Assembly: GCA_964637235.1 (NCBI GenBank)
Contig: CAZWVR010000054.1
Span: forward strand, 1 to 16,458
Origin: CAZWVR01 sp964637235
GTDB lineage: Bacteria > Bacteroidota > Bacteroidia > Bacteroidales > S143-33
Direction of reading: 5' to 3'
Length of the DNA: 16,458 nt
Part shown: piece after piece, positions 1 through 8,380 of the stretch
How positions within the stretch are numbered: the stretch's first letter is position 1
How the letters are laid out: every line of letters starts with the position of its first letter
The notes under the pieces: model-generated
Database searches by the model: none
Seen by the model: only the letters and a program-made list of their open reading frames with translations
What the model was told of the DNA's origin: nothing
Position numbers and translations under genes: made by a program

Positions 1-543
1 AAGAAAATCGCTTATTTTATCTAAGGTGTGTTCATAATCTTCCATCCAATCCTCATATTTAAGCCAAAGAGTTTTTTTATCATCTTTTAGATATTGTTGC
101 CATTGTTCAATATGATATGCCCAAAAACGGCTTCTATCCATTGGTTTTTCTATGGGATCAAAATTATGAGTTGTAGTAAGGAACTGCTTAAAAGACAAGT
201 TTTTAATATTTTCATCGTAAGATTGCATATAATGATACAAAGAAATCATTACATCTAAACCGTTACGATATACATATATTTTATGTGTTTTAGCGAAAAA
301 ATCAGTTAAAATCTTGCGATTTTTATCATCTAAACCATAAATTTTAAAATTAGGTAAAATATGCGTTTTAATAATGCGCCTATCCAAAGTAAGAAGTTTA
401 TTTATATTAATTGAACTTTTAGAATAAAAATCAATAAGTTCATAACCTCTTCCAGACTTATCAAAATAAGAAAAATTATTTAAAATGCTATCAATAGTTA
501 AATGTGTACCTGAACGCCTATGCGAAATGATAATTAAATTCAT
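1..543 (-). CDS. Sulfotransferase family protein (C-terminus off the left edge)
   Basis: PAPS-dependent sulfotransferases move a sulfuryl group onto a hydroxyl or amine of a lipid, sugar or protein. The ORF is open for 181 codons from an ATG at 543 to the window edge, so the C-terminus is missing. Residues 7-20 match the 5'-phosphosulfate-binding loop (SHRRSGTHLTIDSI). KTH at 59-61 and YVYRNGLDVMISLYHY at 90-105 match the 3'-phosphate-binding segment, with Arg93 and Ser101 in the expected places. W141/W148 and LKYEDWMED at 161-169 match the C-terminal sulfotransferase region that precedes the usual 'i..FL'. The start lies 9 nt after the LysE-type gene stop, so it is probably the last gene of the same transcript. 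The substrate cannot be read from the sequence; the upstream acyltransferase makes a lipid acceptor a reasonable guess. The family call is firm, the function is not. Confidence 0.85.
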   Translation of the reverse strand, partial: MNLIIISHRRSGTHLTIDSILNNFSYFDKSGRGYELIDFYSKSSININKLLTLDRRIIKTHILPNFKIYGLDDKNRKILTDFFAKTHKIYVYRNGLDVMISLYHYMQSYDENIKNLSFKQFLTTTHNFDPIEKPMDRSRFWAYHIEQWQQYLKDDKKTLWLKYEDWMEDYEHTLDKISDFL

Positions 544-552
544 AACACAAAA

Positions 553-1182
553 TTATTGAAATAATACATAAATAAATAAACCGAAACCGATTAAAAAAAT
601 AAGTAATCCAGAAATTTTATTGATAATAATAATGCTTTTAAGAGTAATTTTTTTTCTAAATTTATTAACCATAAAACTAACGGAAAACCACCAAAATAAA
701 GAACCAACAAATAAACCAAATAATAATAAAGTTATCTGCCAAAAAGTTGTAGCTTGTGCGGCAACACCAAAAGTTGCAAAAAAACTTCCAAACCCAATTA
801 CAGTAATAGGATTTGACAATGCAATAAGAAAACTATATAAAAAGACATTCAAATGATTTTTTTTGTCTCTGTGCTGAGAGCGCAATTGTTTTATCGTATC
901 AGACCTATATATTTTCACACCCATAATCATAAGAAATATACTACCAAAAAATGCAATAATAATTTTATTTTTAACTAAAAAATCTGCTATAAAAGATATG
1001 CCGTAGGCAGCTACTGATGCATAAAGTAAATCTGCAATAGCAGCACCTAAACCAATTACAAATCCAACGACCATACCCTTAGACAGAGTTTTCTGAATTG
1101 CCATAATAGCAATTGCTCCTACTGGCATAGAAGCTAAAATACCAATGAGTACACCATGTATGAATAAAATGATAAGATCCAC
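553..1182 (-). CDS. LysE/RhtB-family amino-acid exporter-like membrane protein
   Basis: Small inner-membrane protein of the LysE translocator superfamily, which exports amino acids and related small molecules by proton antiport. The N-terminal segment has the family hallmark: HGVLIGILASMPVGAIAI followed by a short loop, then a glycine-rich second helix (GFVIGLGAAIADLLYASVA). Hydrophobicity suggests about six membrane helices, and a central segment with SNPITVIGF matches the conserved mid-protein 'NP' region. I chose the GTG at 1182, giving 209 residues, because it starts 11 nt after the upstream stop and places the first helix at the usual distance. An in-frame ATG at 1233 would add 17 residues (226 aa) and overlap the upstream gene by 41 nt. 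The gene lies between the OlsF-like acyltransferase and the sulfotransferase, which hints at export of an amino acid or lipid-related metabolite. The substrate is unknown. Confidence 0.8.
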   Translation of the reverse strand: MDLIILFIHGVLIGILASMPVGAIAIMAIQKTLSKGMVVGFVIGLGAAIADLLYASVAAYGISFIADFLVKNKIIIAFFGSIFLMIMGVKIYRSDTIKQLRSQHRDKKNHLNVFLYSFLIALSNPITVIGFGSFFATFGVAAQATTFWQITLLLFGLFVGSLFWWFSVSFMVNKFRKKITLKSIIIINKISGLLIFLIGFGLFIYVLFQ

Positions 1183-1192
1183 ATTGAAATAT

Positions 1193-2980
1193 TTAATCTC
1201 CAAAATTATAAAGATCCAATAATTTTTGGTCATTAAGTTCTTTTGCCAAGCCTTTTACTGTTTCAATAGGGACATCCATTACATCCAGAATCATTAGACC
1301 ATCTAAGCAATAATTGAAATCCGGATCCACATTAAATGCCAAAGTTTTAGCATTCAATGACATATATTTTTTGAACAAAACAGGTAATCTCTTCCCTTTT
1401 TCTATATCCTTAATATATTTATCCAATTCATTTATATTGCCATTGAGTTTTTCTAATACAGTATTGATATCCACATTTTTTAACTTAGGTTTAAACTTGT
1501 TTCTTGGGGTTACATATTGAGCTAATTCTCTATTGAAATGGTATTTTTCAAAAAAAGCTTTTATAAGCATCTTTGAATAATCTGAAAAAGTACCACTAAT
1601 ACTTACAGGACCCATCAAATATCTATAAGATGGATTTTTAAGTAAATAATACAAAATACCTTTCCAAAGCATAAATAAAGACAATGGTTTACGCTGATAT
1701 TCCTTTACAATAAAGGAACGACCGAGTTCTAATGTTTTCTCCAATATTGGATACAAACCTTTTTTAAGCTTAAATAGAGTATGAACATAAAAACCTTTCA
1801 CTCCAAATTGATTCATAATTTCAGCGCCCCGTCCAAAGCGATAAGAACCTACAATTTGTTTTTTAGTTCTATCCCAAATTACCAAATGATGATAATATAA
1901 ATCAAATTCGTCAATATCAATACTTTTATTAGTTCCTTCGCCAACTTCTCTGAAAGTTATCTCCCGCAATCTACCTATTTCTTTCAATAAATTTGGGATA
2001 ATTTCAGGAGGAATAACAAACAAGTCAAAATTTTCATTTGAAAAAAGTAAATAACCCAGTTCTTTGGCATTTTCAATTTCCTGTTCCAAAAGTTTTTTAT
2101 CTATGGGTGGTATTATAGGCTCAACCTTACCAATTTTCTGAGTAAATAGGTTATTTTTATCGCTAATTTTAAAATTCAAAGCATATACTAAGGTTCTCAA
2201 ATATATTGTCATATCAGAAAAGTCCTTAAATTCTGAAAGCACCTTAGGTGATATTTTTTCTCCGATTTCAATTTTTATATGTGTATTCTTTTTATTTACA
2301 ATTTCTTTTTGCAGTAAGAAAGTTTGAAATATTGGATGTATAATACCCAAAATATGATAAATAAGTCTATTATTATTTTGAATAAAGAGAGGAACAACAG
2401 GGACATTAGCAATTTTTATCAATTTCATTATTTTAGCTTTCCATCGGACATCGCTAACATTTGTATAACGTGGTTTAAATGTAGCAGAACGCATTGCTGG
2501 GAAAAAACCTACTGCGTTTCCTTCTTTAAGATAGTCTAAAACTCTCTTTATACCGGCTTTACTCATTGTTATGCGAAAAGAGCTAACAACTTCATTGATA
2601 GGAATTGTTATATCTTTAAATATAGGCTGGGTGTGAAAAAAATAATTAGTAACAAGCTTATAATCAGGACGTATCTCTGATATTATACGATATAATAACA
2701 ATGGCTCTAATCCGCCAATTGGATAATTAGAGACTGTGATAAAAGCTCCTTTACTTGGTATTTTACGGCGGAATTCGTCTATGTTATAATCAATAACTAA
2801 ATTTAGTTCTCTAAAAAAAGCATCTAATAATTTATTGCCTTCTTTATCTATGTGCTCAGAATAGATTTGGTAAATCTTTTTAAATTTCACAAATTTGTTA
2901 ACAAATTTAACTATTAAGTCAGTTCTTTCTTGACCTGTTAGTTCCGTAGATATATCAAAATCCGATAGGTTCTGTTTCAT
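1193..2980 (-). CDS. OlsF-like two-domain acyltransferase (PlsC-like plus OlsB/hemolysin-like) for amino-acid lipids
   Basis: OlsF-type proteins make ornithine- or glycine-type aminolipids: a C-terminal OlsB-like domain N-acylates the amino acid and an N-terminal PlsC-like domain O-acylates the product. Residues about 60-270 are PlsC-like, with TVSNYPIGGLE (82-92), GFFPAMRSATF (158-168) and VPVVPLFI (193-200). Residues about 300-500 are OlsB-like, with LREITFREVGEGT (338-350), the following D-rich strand IDIDEFDLYYHHLVIWD, VGSYRFGRG, ELGRSFIVKEYQRK and GPVSISG. A short C-terminal part (about 530-595) has LPVLFKKYMSLNAKTLAFN. Length (595 aa) fits the fused family. The odd point is that the histidine of the PlsC NH...D/E motif is Tyr86 (TAT, one base from CAT), and the FPxG motif reads FPAM, so O-acylation may be lost or altered. 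First gene of the operon with the LysE-type protein and sulfotransferase. The amino-acid substrate is not decidable. Confidence 0.85.
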   Translation of the reverse strand: MKQNLSDFDISTELTGQERTDLIVKFVNKFVKFKKIYQIYSEHIDKEGNKLLDAFFRELNLVIDYNIDEFRRKIPSKGAFITVSNYPIGGLEPLLLYRIISEIRPDYKLVTNYFFHTQPIFKDITIPINEVVSSFRITMSKAGIKRVLDYLKEGNAVGFFPAMRSATFKPRYTNVSDVRWKAKIMKLIKIANVPVVPLFIQNNNRLIYHILGIIHPIFQTFLLQKEIVNKKNTHIKIEIGEKISPKVLSEFKDFSDMTIYLRTLVYALNFKISDKNNLFTQKIGKVEPIIPPIDKKLLEQEIENAKELGYLLFSNENFDLFVIPPEIIPNLLKEIGRLREITFREVGEGTNKSIDIDEFDLYYHHLVIWDRTKKQIVGSYRFGRGAEIMNQFGVKGFYVHTLFKLKKGLYPILEKTLELGRSFIVKEYQRKPLSLFMLWKGILYYLLKNPSYRYLMGPVSISGTFSDYSKMLIKAFFEKYHFNRELAQYVTPRNKFKPKLKNVDINTVLEKLNGNINELDKYIKDIEKGKRLPVLFKKYMSLNAKTLAFNVDPDFNYCLDGLMILDVMDVPIETVKGLAKELNDQKLLDLYNFGD

Positions 2981-3027
2981 AACACAATTTTAGACACAAA
3001 GTTTATAATTTTTTTTAAACTAAAAAA

Positions 3028-3690
3028 ATGCTTTTAATACTAATTTTAGCAATCAGCCCAGTATTAGCGATATTGATGTTTGTATATTACGAAGATAAAT
3101 ACGAAAAAGAACCGCTTCTAATGCTGATAAATGCTTTCTTTTTAGGTTTTTTGGCTGTAATTATTTCTATTGTAATATATAAAATTTTTCCAGAAAATTT
3201 TTTTACAAAAAATGCAAATATAAATAGAGCATTGCTAATTAATTTTTTAATAGGTATTATTGAAGAAACCTCTAAATTTCTGATTTTCATATTATTTATC
3301 TGGAAAAATAAAAATTTTAATGAAAAATTCGACGGAATTATATACTCTGTTTTTATTTCCTTAGGTTTTGCCTCATTAGAAAATTTAAAGTATATATTGA
3401 TAGCGGAAGATCCATATTATACTGCCATATTACGAGGGCTAACTTCTGTACCTGCTCATGGAATTTTTGGGGTATCTATGGGATTTTTCATCGGTAAAGC
3501 TAAATTTGACCGAAAATCATTTATAATATTAGCCATACTTATTCCAATAATCTTGCATTTTTTATATGATCTACTAATAGATATCTCTATGAACGTTTGG
3601 ATACCAATTTCTTTGTATTTAATTTTTTTCTCATTACTAAGCTTTTTAATGATAAAAAAACACTCCGAAGATTCTCTTTTCAAACCATAG
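3028..3690 (+). CDS. PrsW-family intramembrane metalloprotease
   Basis: Multi-pass membrane protease of the PrsW / CAAX-protease-like superfamily. In Bacillus, PrsW makes the site-1 cut of the RsiW anti-sigma factor; the target here is unknown. Family motifs are present in order: the EExxK motif in GIIEETSKF, the F..xEN motif in LGFASLENLKYI, a histidine in the SVPAHGIFG helix, and HFLYD near the C-terminus. These Glu and His residues are the expected zinc ligands. The N-terminal PEDKYEKEP-like segment (YYEDKYEKEPLLML) after the first helix is also typical. The 220-aa length is normal. The gene is divergent from the OlsF-like gene, with 47 bp between the start codons, and its TAG ends exactly where the convergent ABC transporter gene ends. 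No paired anti-sigma factor is visible in the window, so its role in regulation is open. Confidence 0.88.
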   Translation: MLLILILAISPVLAILMFVYYEDKYEKEPLLMLINAFFLGFLAVIISIVIYKIFPENFFTKNANINRALLINFLIGIIEETSKFLIFILFIWKNKNFNEKFDGIIYSVFISLGFASLENLKYILIAEDPYYTAILRGLTSVPAHGIFGVSMGFFIGKAKFDRKSFIILAILIPIILHFLYDLLIDISMNVWIPISLYLIFFSLLSFLMIKKHSEDSLFKP

Positions 3691-6600
3691 TCAATCTTGC
3701 AGCATTAATGTTTTAAAAAGACGATCTTTTTCTAATAATCTAAATATCAGTACAATATATAATAAAACAGAAAACGAAAAAATCACCATACTATTGAACC
3801 AAAAAGTATCTATTAAAAGGTTCCCTATACGTTTATAAGAAGCATAAAAATGGGCTCTACCATATTTATTATCAGGAATATGAAAAATCGGATAATATAT
3901 ACGTATCAAACAATCTTTTCCTTCTTTAATTCCTGAAAAATCAAAAATCTTATTTGTGACATAATCCTCCACTCGATTATTATGATTTTGCAATTTCAAT
4001 TGTACTATTGCCGAATCTGAACCCAATTTTTTCAACAGTACGTAATAAATGCTATCTCTACGAAGGCGAGCTTGTCTCTGTTTCAGCTGATTTGGCTTTT
4101 TAAGATTATAATACAAATAATCACTTATTGCGTTTAAAGAACGGGAGGTTAAACTTTGCAATGAATCCAAATATGGACACTGATTATTTAGTTTTTGTGA
4201 TAGGTCAGTTAATTCATTTTTTAATATTCTATATTTCATTTTGAACAATGCGATTTTTTCAGGATTATTACGATTATTATATAAAAAATGGAGTAATTCC
4301 TCTAATTTATCGTAATAAATTGAGGCATTATAGACAGCATTATAATAGTCTTTATCTGCTTGAAAAAATTCCCGTTCATATTTATTATTTTTAAATTGAA
4401 CCACCATCAATGCCTCATAAGCCCAGCGAGAGGTCATAATATCACCTATAATAGGCACATATTTTTCACTAATTACAGCTTTATGCAATTTAGAAAAATC
4501 TATTACAGTTCCAGAAAAAAGCAACTGAGGGATTAACACCAAAGGTATTGATATATAAATCGTAACAACAGAATTTAACACAGAGGAGAGCAATAATCCC
4601 AAAAGATTAGCCCAGAAAGCCGTCAAAAACAATATTAACCAATGATAAAACATCAATGAATGTATTTCTAAAATGTAATGACTAATAAAGACATATAAAA
4701 ACATCTGAAAAGCAGATAAAAACATCAAAAAAACAATCTTAGAATTCAAATAAGCTTTATAACTCAAATTTAAGAACTTCTCTCTCTGCAAAATTTTTTT
4801 ATCTCTTATTATTTCTTCGGCACTCACTGTAAGTCCCATAAATAAAGCCACAACAACTGACATAAATAAAAAAGCCGGTATATTCACATTATTTGCAAAG
4901 ACATATAAATCAGGATTTAAATTTGTTCCACTTATATATTTACTAAAAAATGCTAAAATTAAAGCTAAAAGAGGAGCTTCTAATAAATTAAGCAGAACAT
5001 ACTGTTTATTAGTAAATTTACGCAAAATATTCCTGACAGAAAAAATATAAAACTGTTTAAAAGTAGTTTGCAATCTAAAAAATACTGACGGTAAAGGCTC
5101 TGTTTTATCCCCGCACTGAGGTGTAAGTTTGGCATCTATATTTTTCTTATATTGTTGATACCAATACTCCGGTGGAAATTTACGTTTATTTGTAAGCTTA
5201 CCATATTCATTAACTACTTTGGCTTCTATTAAATTCAATATTTCATCAGGATTTATATTACCACAAGTAGGGCAAATAATGTCATCCGGATTAGCGATAT
5301 TGCTCAATCTCCTAAAATAAGAAATACTTTCAATAGGATTGCCATAAAAAACAGGATATCCTTCTTTGTCAATTACTATCAATCTATCAAAAAGCTTAAA
5401 AATATCGGAAGAAGGTTGATGTATATTTACAAAAACAAGCTTACCTTTCAAAGTTAGTTCTTTCAATAAACTGATAACAACTTCTGCATCAGAGGAAGAA
5501 AGTCCACTGGTAGGTTCATCAACGAATAACAATGCAGGTTCTCTAAGTAGTTCTAATGCAATATTTAAACGTTTACGCTGTCCCCCGCTAATATATTTAT
5601 TAAGTGGAGTACCTACTTTTAAATCTTTTATATCGTATAAATCCAATTCCTTCAAAATACGAACTACACGAGTAAGGATAGTATATTTTGAAAAATCCCG
5701 AAAAATCAACAATGCATTGTAATACAAATTTTGAAAAACAGTAAGTTCCTCAATAAGCAAATCATCTTGTGGTACATATCCTATTATACCTTCAAGGGCT
5801 TTTTTATCTTTATTTATATCATATCCGTTTATTGTAATCTTTCCACTTTCAAGCGGTAGATTACCTATCAATAAATTCAAAAGTGTTGATTTTCCTGCTC
5901 CACTTGATCCCATAATGCCAACAAGACGCCCAGATTGCTCATATATAGAAAAAGGTTTAATTCCGTTTCTACTTTTTGGAAAAGTAAAAGAAATATTCTG
6001 GGCACAAAAGTAGATTTTTTCTTTACGTTTACTATGAATAAAACGACTTATTATATCTGAATAATAAATAGGATTTATTTTGCCTGATTTCAAAACACTA
6101 CCCTGCTCAAATATATAGCAATGACCTGAAACTACCACGAAACCATTCAAATATACCGTTTCATATCCTTCATATTTCATCAATATAAGATTGTTCTTAC
6201 GCAAATACAGCATATAAATTATGCCATTAAATCCTACATTTCGGATAAATTTAATCTGTGAATCTCCTGGGGATATAGAACTGATAATCAATAAATTATC
6301 TTTCTTATCAATCTTTTTAATGTCATAAAGAACAAAATTTTTTATTAGCTGATATTCCTCATTGTCAATATTAAATACGCTGGCTATGGTATCAATGAAG
6401 TCTATTTCCTCAGGGGTAATTCCAGAGATATTTATCAGTTCCAATAGCCGTAATATCACAATTATTTTCTCCTTTTGTTGCAGCTGATTATTGATTTCCT
6501 CTCCTATGGTTAAAACTTTTACAGATTTTGACGAAATACGTTTTTTTACTTTTATATCATCTTTACTTTTTGTATGATATATTTGCAAATAATGGTCAAA

Positions 6601-6753
6601 AAGTTTCAAATACTCTTCTACTAAATCCTCACTTAAATGCAATTTCAGATACTCCTCTATTATAAGTCGGGCTTCTGGGGAAAGACCTCGTTCATCAACG
6701 TTTACAACCAAGGCGAATAATTGCATTAAAGCTTTTAATATACCTTCGTCCAT
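3691..6753 (-). CDS. ABCG-like ABC transporter, fused ATPase and permease, with N-terminal TerB-like region
   Basis: Large half-transporter with ATPase and ABC-2 permease in one chain, in the ABCG (white) order. Residues about 1-140 are helical and acidic and look like a TerB-like domain (LFALVVNVDERGLSPEA). Residues about 150-240 are beta-rich, possibly FHA-like, and end in INPIYYSDI. The ATPase covers about 245-480: Walker A GSSGAGKST (282-290), Q-loop VPQDD, signature ISGGQRKRLN (388-397), Walker B LLFVDEPTSGLSS (408-420) and H-loop NIHQPSSD. A CPTCG motif follows at 494-498. Membrane helices lie at about 585-605, 625-645, 672-695, 704-750 and 985-1007, with a long soluble loop (about 755-980) before the last helix. 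The 1020-aa length and layout fit a conserved Bacteroidota family. The substrate is unknown; lipid or surface-polymer export is only a guess. The gene is followed directly by the convergent prsW-like gene. Confidence 0.88.
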   Translation of the reverse strand: MDEGILKALMQLFALVVNVDERGLSPEARLIIEEYLKLHLSEDLVEEYLKLFDHYLQIYHTKSKDDIKVKKRISSKSVKVLTIGEEINNQLQQKEKIIVILRLLELINISGITPEEIDFIDTIASVFNIDNEEYQLIKNFVLYDIKKIDKKDNLLIISSISPGDSQIKFIRNVGFNGIIYMLYLRKNNLILMKYEGYETVYLNGFVVVSGHCYIFEQGSVLKSGKINPIYYSDIISRFIHSKRKEKIYFCAQNISFTFPKSRNGIKPFSIYEQSGRLVGIMGSSGAGKSTLLNLLIGNLPLESGKITINGYDINKDKKALEGIIGYVPQDDLLIEELTVFQNLYYNALLIFRDFSKYTILTRVVRILKELDLYDIKDLKVGTPLNKYISGGQRKRLNIALELLREPALLFVDEPTSGLSSSDAEVVISLLKELTLKGKLVFVNIHQPSSDIFKLFDRLIVIDKEGYPVFYGNPIESISYFRRLSNIANPDDIICPTCGNINPDEILNLIEAKVVNEYGKLTNKRKFPPEYWYQQYKKNIDAKLTPQCGDKTEPLPSVFFRLQTTFKQFYIFSVRNILRKFTNKQYVLLNLLEAPLLALILAFFSKYISGTNLNPDLYVFANNVNIPAFLFMSVVVALFMGLTVSAEEIIRDKKILQREKFLNLSYKAYLNSKIVFLMFLSAFQMFLYVFISHYILEIHSLMFYHWLILFLTAFWANLLGLLLSSVLNSVVTIYISIPLVLIPQLLFSGTVIDFSKLHKAVISEKYVPIIGDIMTSRWAYEALMVVQFKNNKYEREFFQADKDYYNAVYNASIYYDKLEELLHFLYNNRNNPEKIALFKMKYRILKNELTDLSQKLNNQCPYLDSLQSLTSRSLNAISDYLYYNLKKPNQLKQRQARLRRDSIYYVLLKKLGSDSAIVQLKLQNHNNRVEDYVTNKIFDFSGIKEGKDCLIRIYYPIFHIPDNKYGRAHFYASYKRIGNLLIDTFWFNSMVIFSFSVLLYIVLIFRLLEKDRLFKTLMLQD

Positions 6754-6825
6754 TTTTTTTTCAAAAATTTAATTTCTCATTTAAATCACAATTTTAATAA
6801 AAATCCCAAAATATCCATAACATTT

Positions 6826-7557
6826 TTAACTAATAAATCTTTGTCTGAGGACTTCATATATAAAAATGCCAGCAGCAACAGAGACATTTAATGAATCAAT
6901 ATCACCTAAAATAGGAATTTTAGCTTTATAATCTGCTAAATTCAACACCGATTGCGATATACCTTTATCTTCTGCACCCATAATAATAGCAATAGGGCGT
7001 TTATAATCAACAGAAAAATATAAAGAAGCACCTTTTTCGGTAGCTGCCACTATCGTAATACCACTATTCTTCATATACTCAATAGCTTTAACTAAGCTTT
7101 TGACCCTTGTTATCGGTAATTTCAATAATGCTCCTGCGGAAGTTTTTATTGCATCGGCATTTATACGGGCAGCATTTTTAGACTTAACTATCAATCCATC
7201 AACAGAAGCGGAAACACAACTACGAGCTATTGCACCCAGATTTCTAACATCTGTAATACCGTCCAAAACAACAAAAAAAGGGTATTTATCTTGCTCAAAA
7301 CTTTGTATTATCAACTGCTCAAAATCTACATATTCTATCGCTGAAATGAGGGCTACAACTCCCTGGGTATTCTTATTACGATATTTATTGAACCATTGTT
7401 CAGGCACAAATTGATAGGGAATAGCTTTCTTTTTTACCAAAGAAAACAATTCAGAAAAAAGCTTTCCATGTAAATTTTGCTTAAAAAATACTTTTTCTAT
7501 GCTTTTACCAGCCTCTATTGCCTCAATAATAGGATGAAAACCGAATATTTTTTGCAT
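6826..7557 (-). CDS. rlmB: 23S rRNA (guanosine-2'-O-)-methyltransferase RlmB, SpoU/TrmH family
   Basis: RlmB methylates the 2'-O of G2251 (E. coli numbering) in the peptidyl-transferase P-loop of 23S rRNA, using S-adenosylmethionine bound in a trefoil knot. Residues 1-75 form the small N-terminal substrate-binding domain, opening with the typical IFGFHPIIEAIEAGKSIEKV. The SPOUT domain carries motif 1 at 99-112 (DGITDVRNLGAIAR, with catalytic Asn106 and Arg112), motif 2 at 192-201 (IMGAEDKGIS) and motif 3 at 221-231 (DSLNVSVAAGI). The 243-aa length is normal. The ATG overlaps the stop of the upstream exonuclease gene by one base (TAATG), so the two are translationally coupled. TrmH-type relatives share the fold, but the N-terminal domain and motif wording favour RlmB. 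Confidence 0.92.
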   Translation of the reverse strand: MQKIFGFHPIIEAIEAGKSIEKVFFKQNLHGKLFSELFSLVKKKAIPYQFVPEQWFNKYRNKNTQGVVALISAIEYVDFEQLIIQSFEQDKYPFFVVLDGITDVRNLGAIARSCVSASVDGLIVKSKNAARINADAIKTSAGALLKLPITRVKSLVKAIEYMKNSGITIVAATEKGASLYFSVDYKRPIAIIMGAEDKGISQSVLNLADYKAKIPILGDIDSLNVSVAAGIFIYEVLRQRFIS

Positions 7558-8339
7558 TATTTGCTACTTTTACGTTCATTGAGCATCTCTATACGAATTT
7601 GGGTAAGAACGCGCTTTGTATAAAGTGGAAAATCTGCATTCATTATCCACGAATAATAGCTGGGGTCATGCTTAAAAACTTCTTTAACTTTTCGTCCTTT
7701 GTATTTTCCGAAATTAAATACTGGTTCTTTATTTTCATCTAAAATAATACGCCCTGCCAAATCAACATTTTTATTATATGAGGAAAAAGCAGAAAGTTTA
7801 TCTACATCATCACCTATATCGTCATATTTTTCTATTTGTTTAAGTAATATTTCATATGTTGCTCTGGTATCAGCCTCAGCCGAATGGGCATTTTCCAGTT
7901 CTTTATTACAATAATACTTATATGCAGCACTCAAAGTACGTCGTTCTTTCTTATGATAAATAACTTGTACATCGATAAATTTACGCGATTTTAAATCAAA
8001 ATCCACTCCTGCCCGCAAAAACTCCTCCATAAGTATCGGAATATCAAAATGATTGGAATTAAATCCTGCCAAATCGCAATCTGCTATAAAATCTGCTATC
8101 TCTTGGGCAATATCCGCAAAAACAGGGCAATCCTTCAAATCCTCGTCTTTTATCCCAGTAATTGCAGATGCCTGGGGAGAGATAGGTATCGTCGGATTTA
8201 TTCGTCGAGTGTATGTCAACTCTTTCCCATCAGGAAATACCTTCAATATGGAAATCTCAATAATGCGATCTTTTGTAATGTCTATCCCTGTGGTCTCAAC
8301 GTCAAAAAAACATAATGGACGTTTTAATTTCAGTTTCAT
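7557..8339 (-). CDS. DnaQ-like DEDDh 3'-5' exonuclease with ExoX-type C-terminal domain
   Basis: DEDD-family exonuclease, related to the DNA polymerase III epsilon subunit and to exodeoxyribonuclease X. All metal-binding motifs are present: Exo I FFDVETTG (Asp13, Glu15), Exo II NSNHFDIP (Asp99) and Exo III HSAEADTRATYE (His152, Asp157), so an active DEDDh enzyme is expected. Residues about 205-250 carry FNFGKYKGRKVKEVFKHDPSYYSWI, seen here in parts as FGKYKGR and DPSYYSWI, resembling the small C-terminal domain of ExoX-like proteins. I chose the ATG at 8339 (260 aa, MKLKLKRPLCFFDVETTG), because extending to 8360 needs a TTG start and adds nothing conserved. The stop overlaps the rlmB start by one base. 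It diverges from nadD across 41 bp. Whether it serves repair or proofreading is not shown by the sequence. Confidence 0.88.
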   Translation of the reverse strand: MKLKLKRPLCFFDVETTGIDITKDRIIEISILKVFPDGKELTYTRRINPTIPISPQASAITGIKDEDLKDCPVFADIAQEIADFIADCDLAGFNSNHFDIPILMEEFLRAGVDFDLKSRKFIDVQVIYHKKERRTLSAAYKYYCNKELENAHSAEADTRATYEILLKQIEKYDDIGDDVDKLSAFSSYNKNVDLAGRIILDENKEPVFNFGKYKGRKVKEVFKHDPSYYSWIMNADFPLYTKRVLTQIRIEMLNERKSSK

Positions 8340-8380
8340 TTTAATAAATTTGTTGGACAAAGATGATAAAAATATAATTT

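Noticed and set aside
3690..3691. Possible hidden terminator between the convergent PrsW-like and ABC transporter genes
   Set aside because: The stop codons abut with no intergenic bases and I see no GC-rich hairpin with a T-run there; termination must occur inside the opposite genes or not at all.
6754..6825. Small gene or riboswitch between rlmB and the ABC transporter gene
   Set aside because: The 72 bases are nearly all A and T, with no structured GC-containing stem and no open frame of useful length.
8340..8360. Longer version of the exonuclease starting at a TTG at 8360
   Set aside because: The extra seven residues are not conserved, and the ATG at 8339 places the first catalytic motif at the usual distance.
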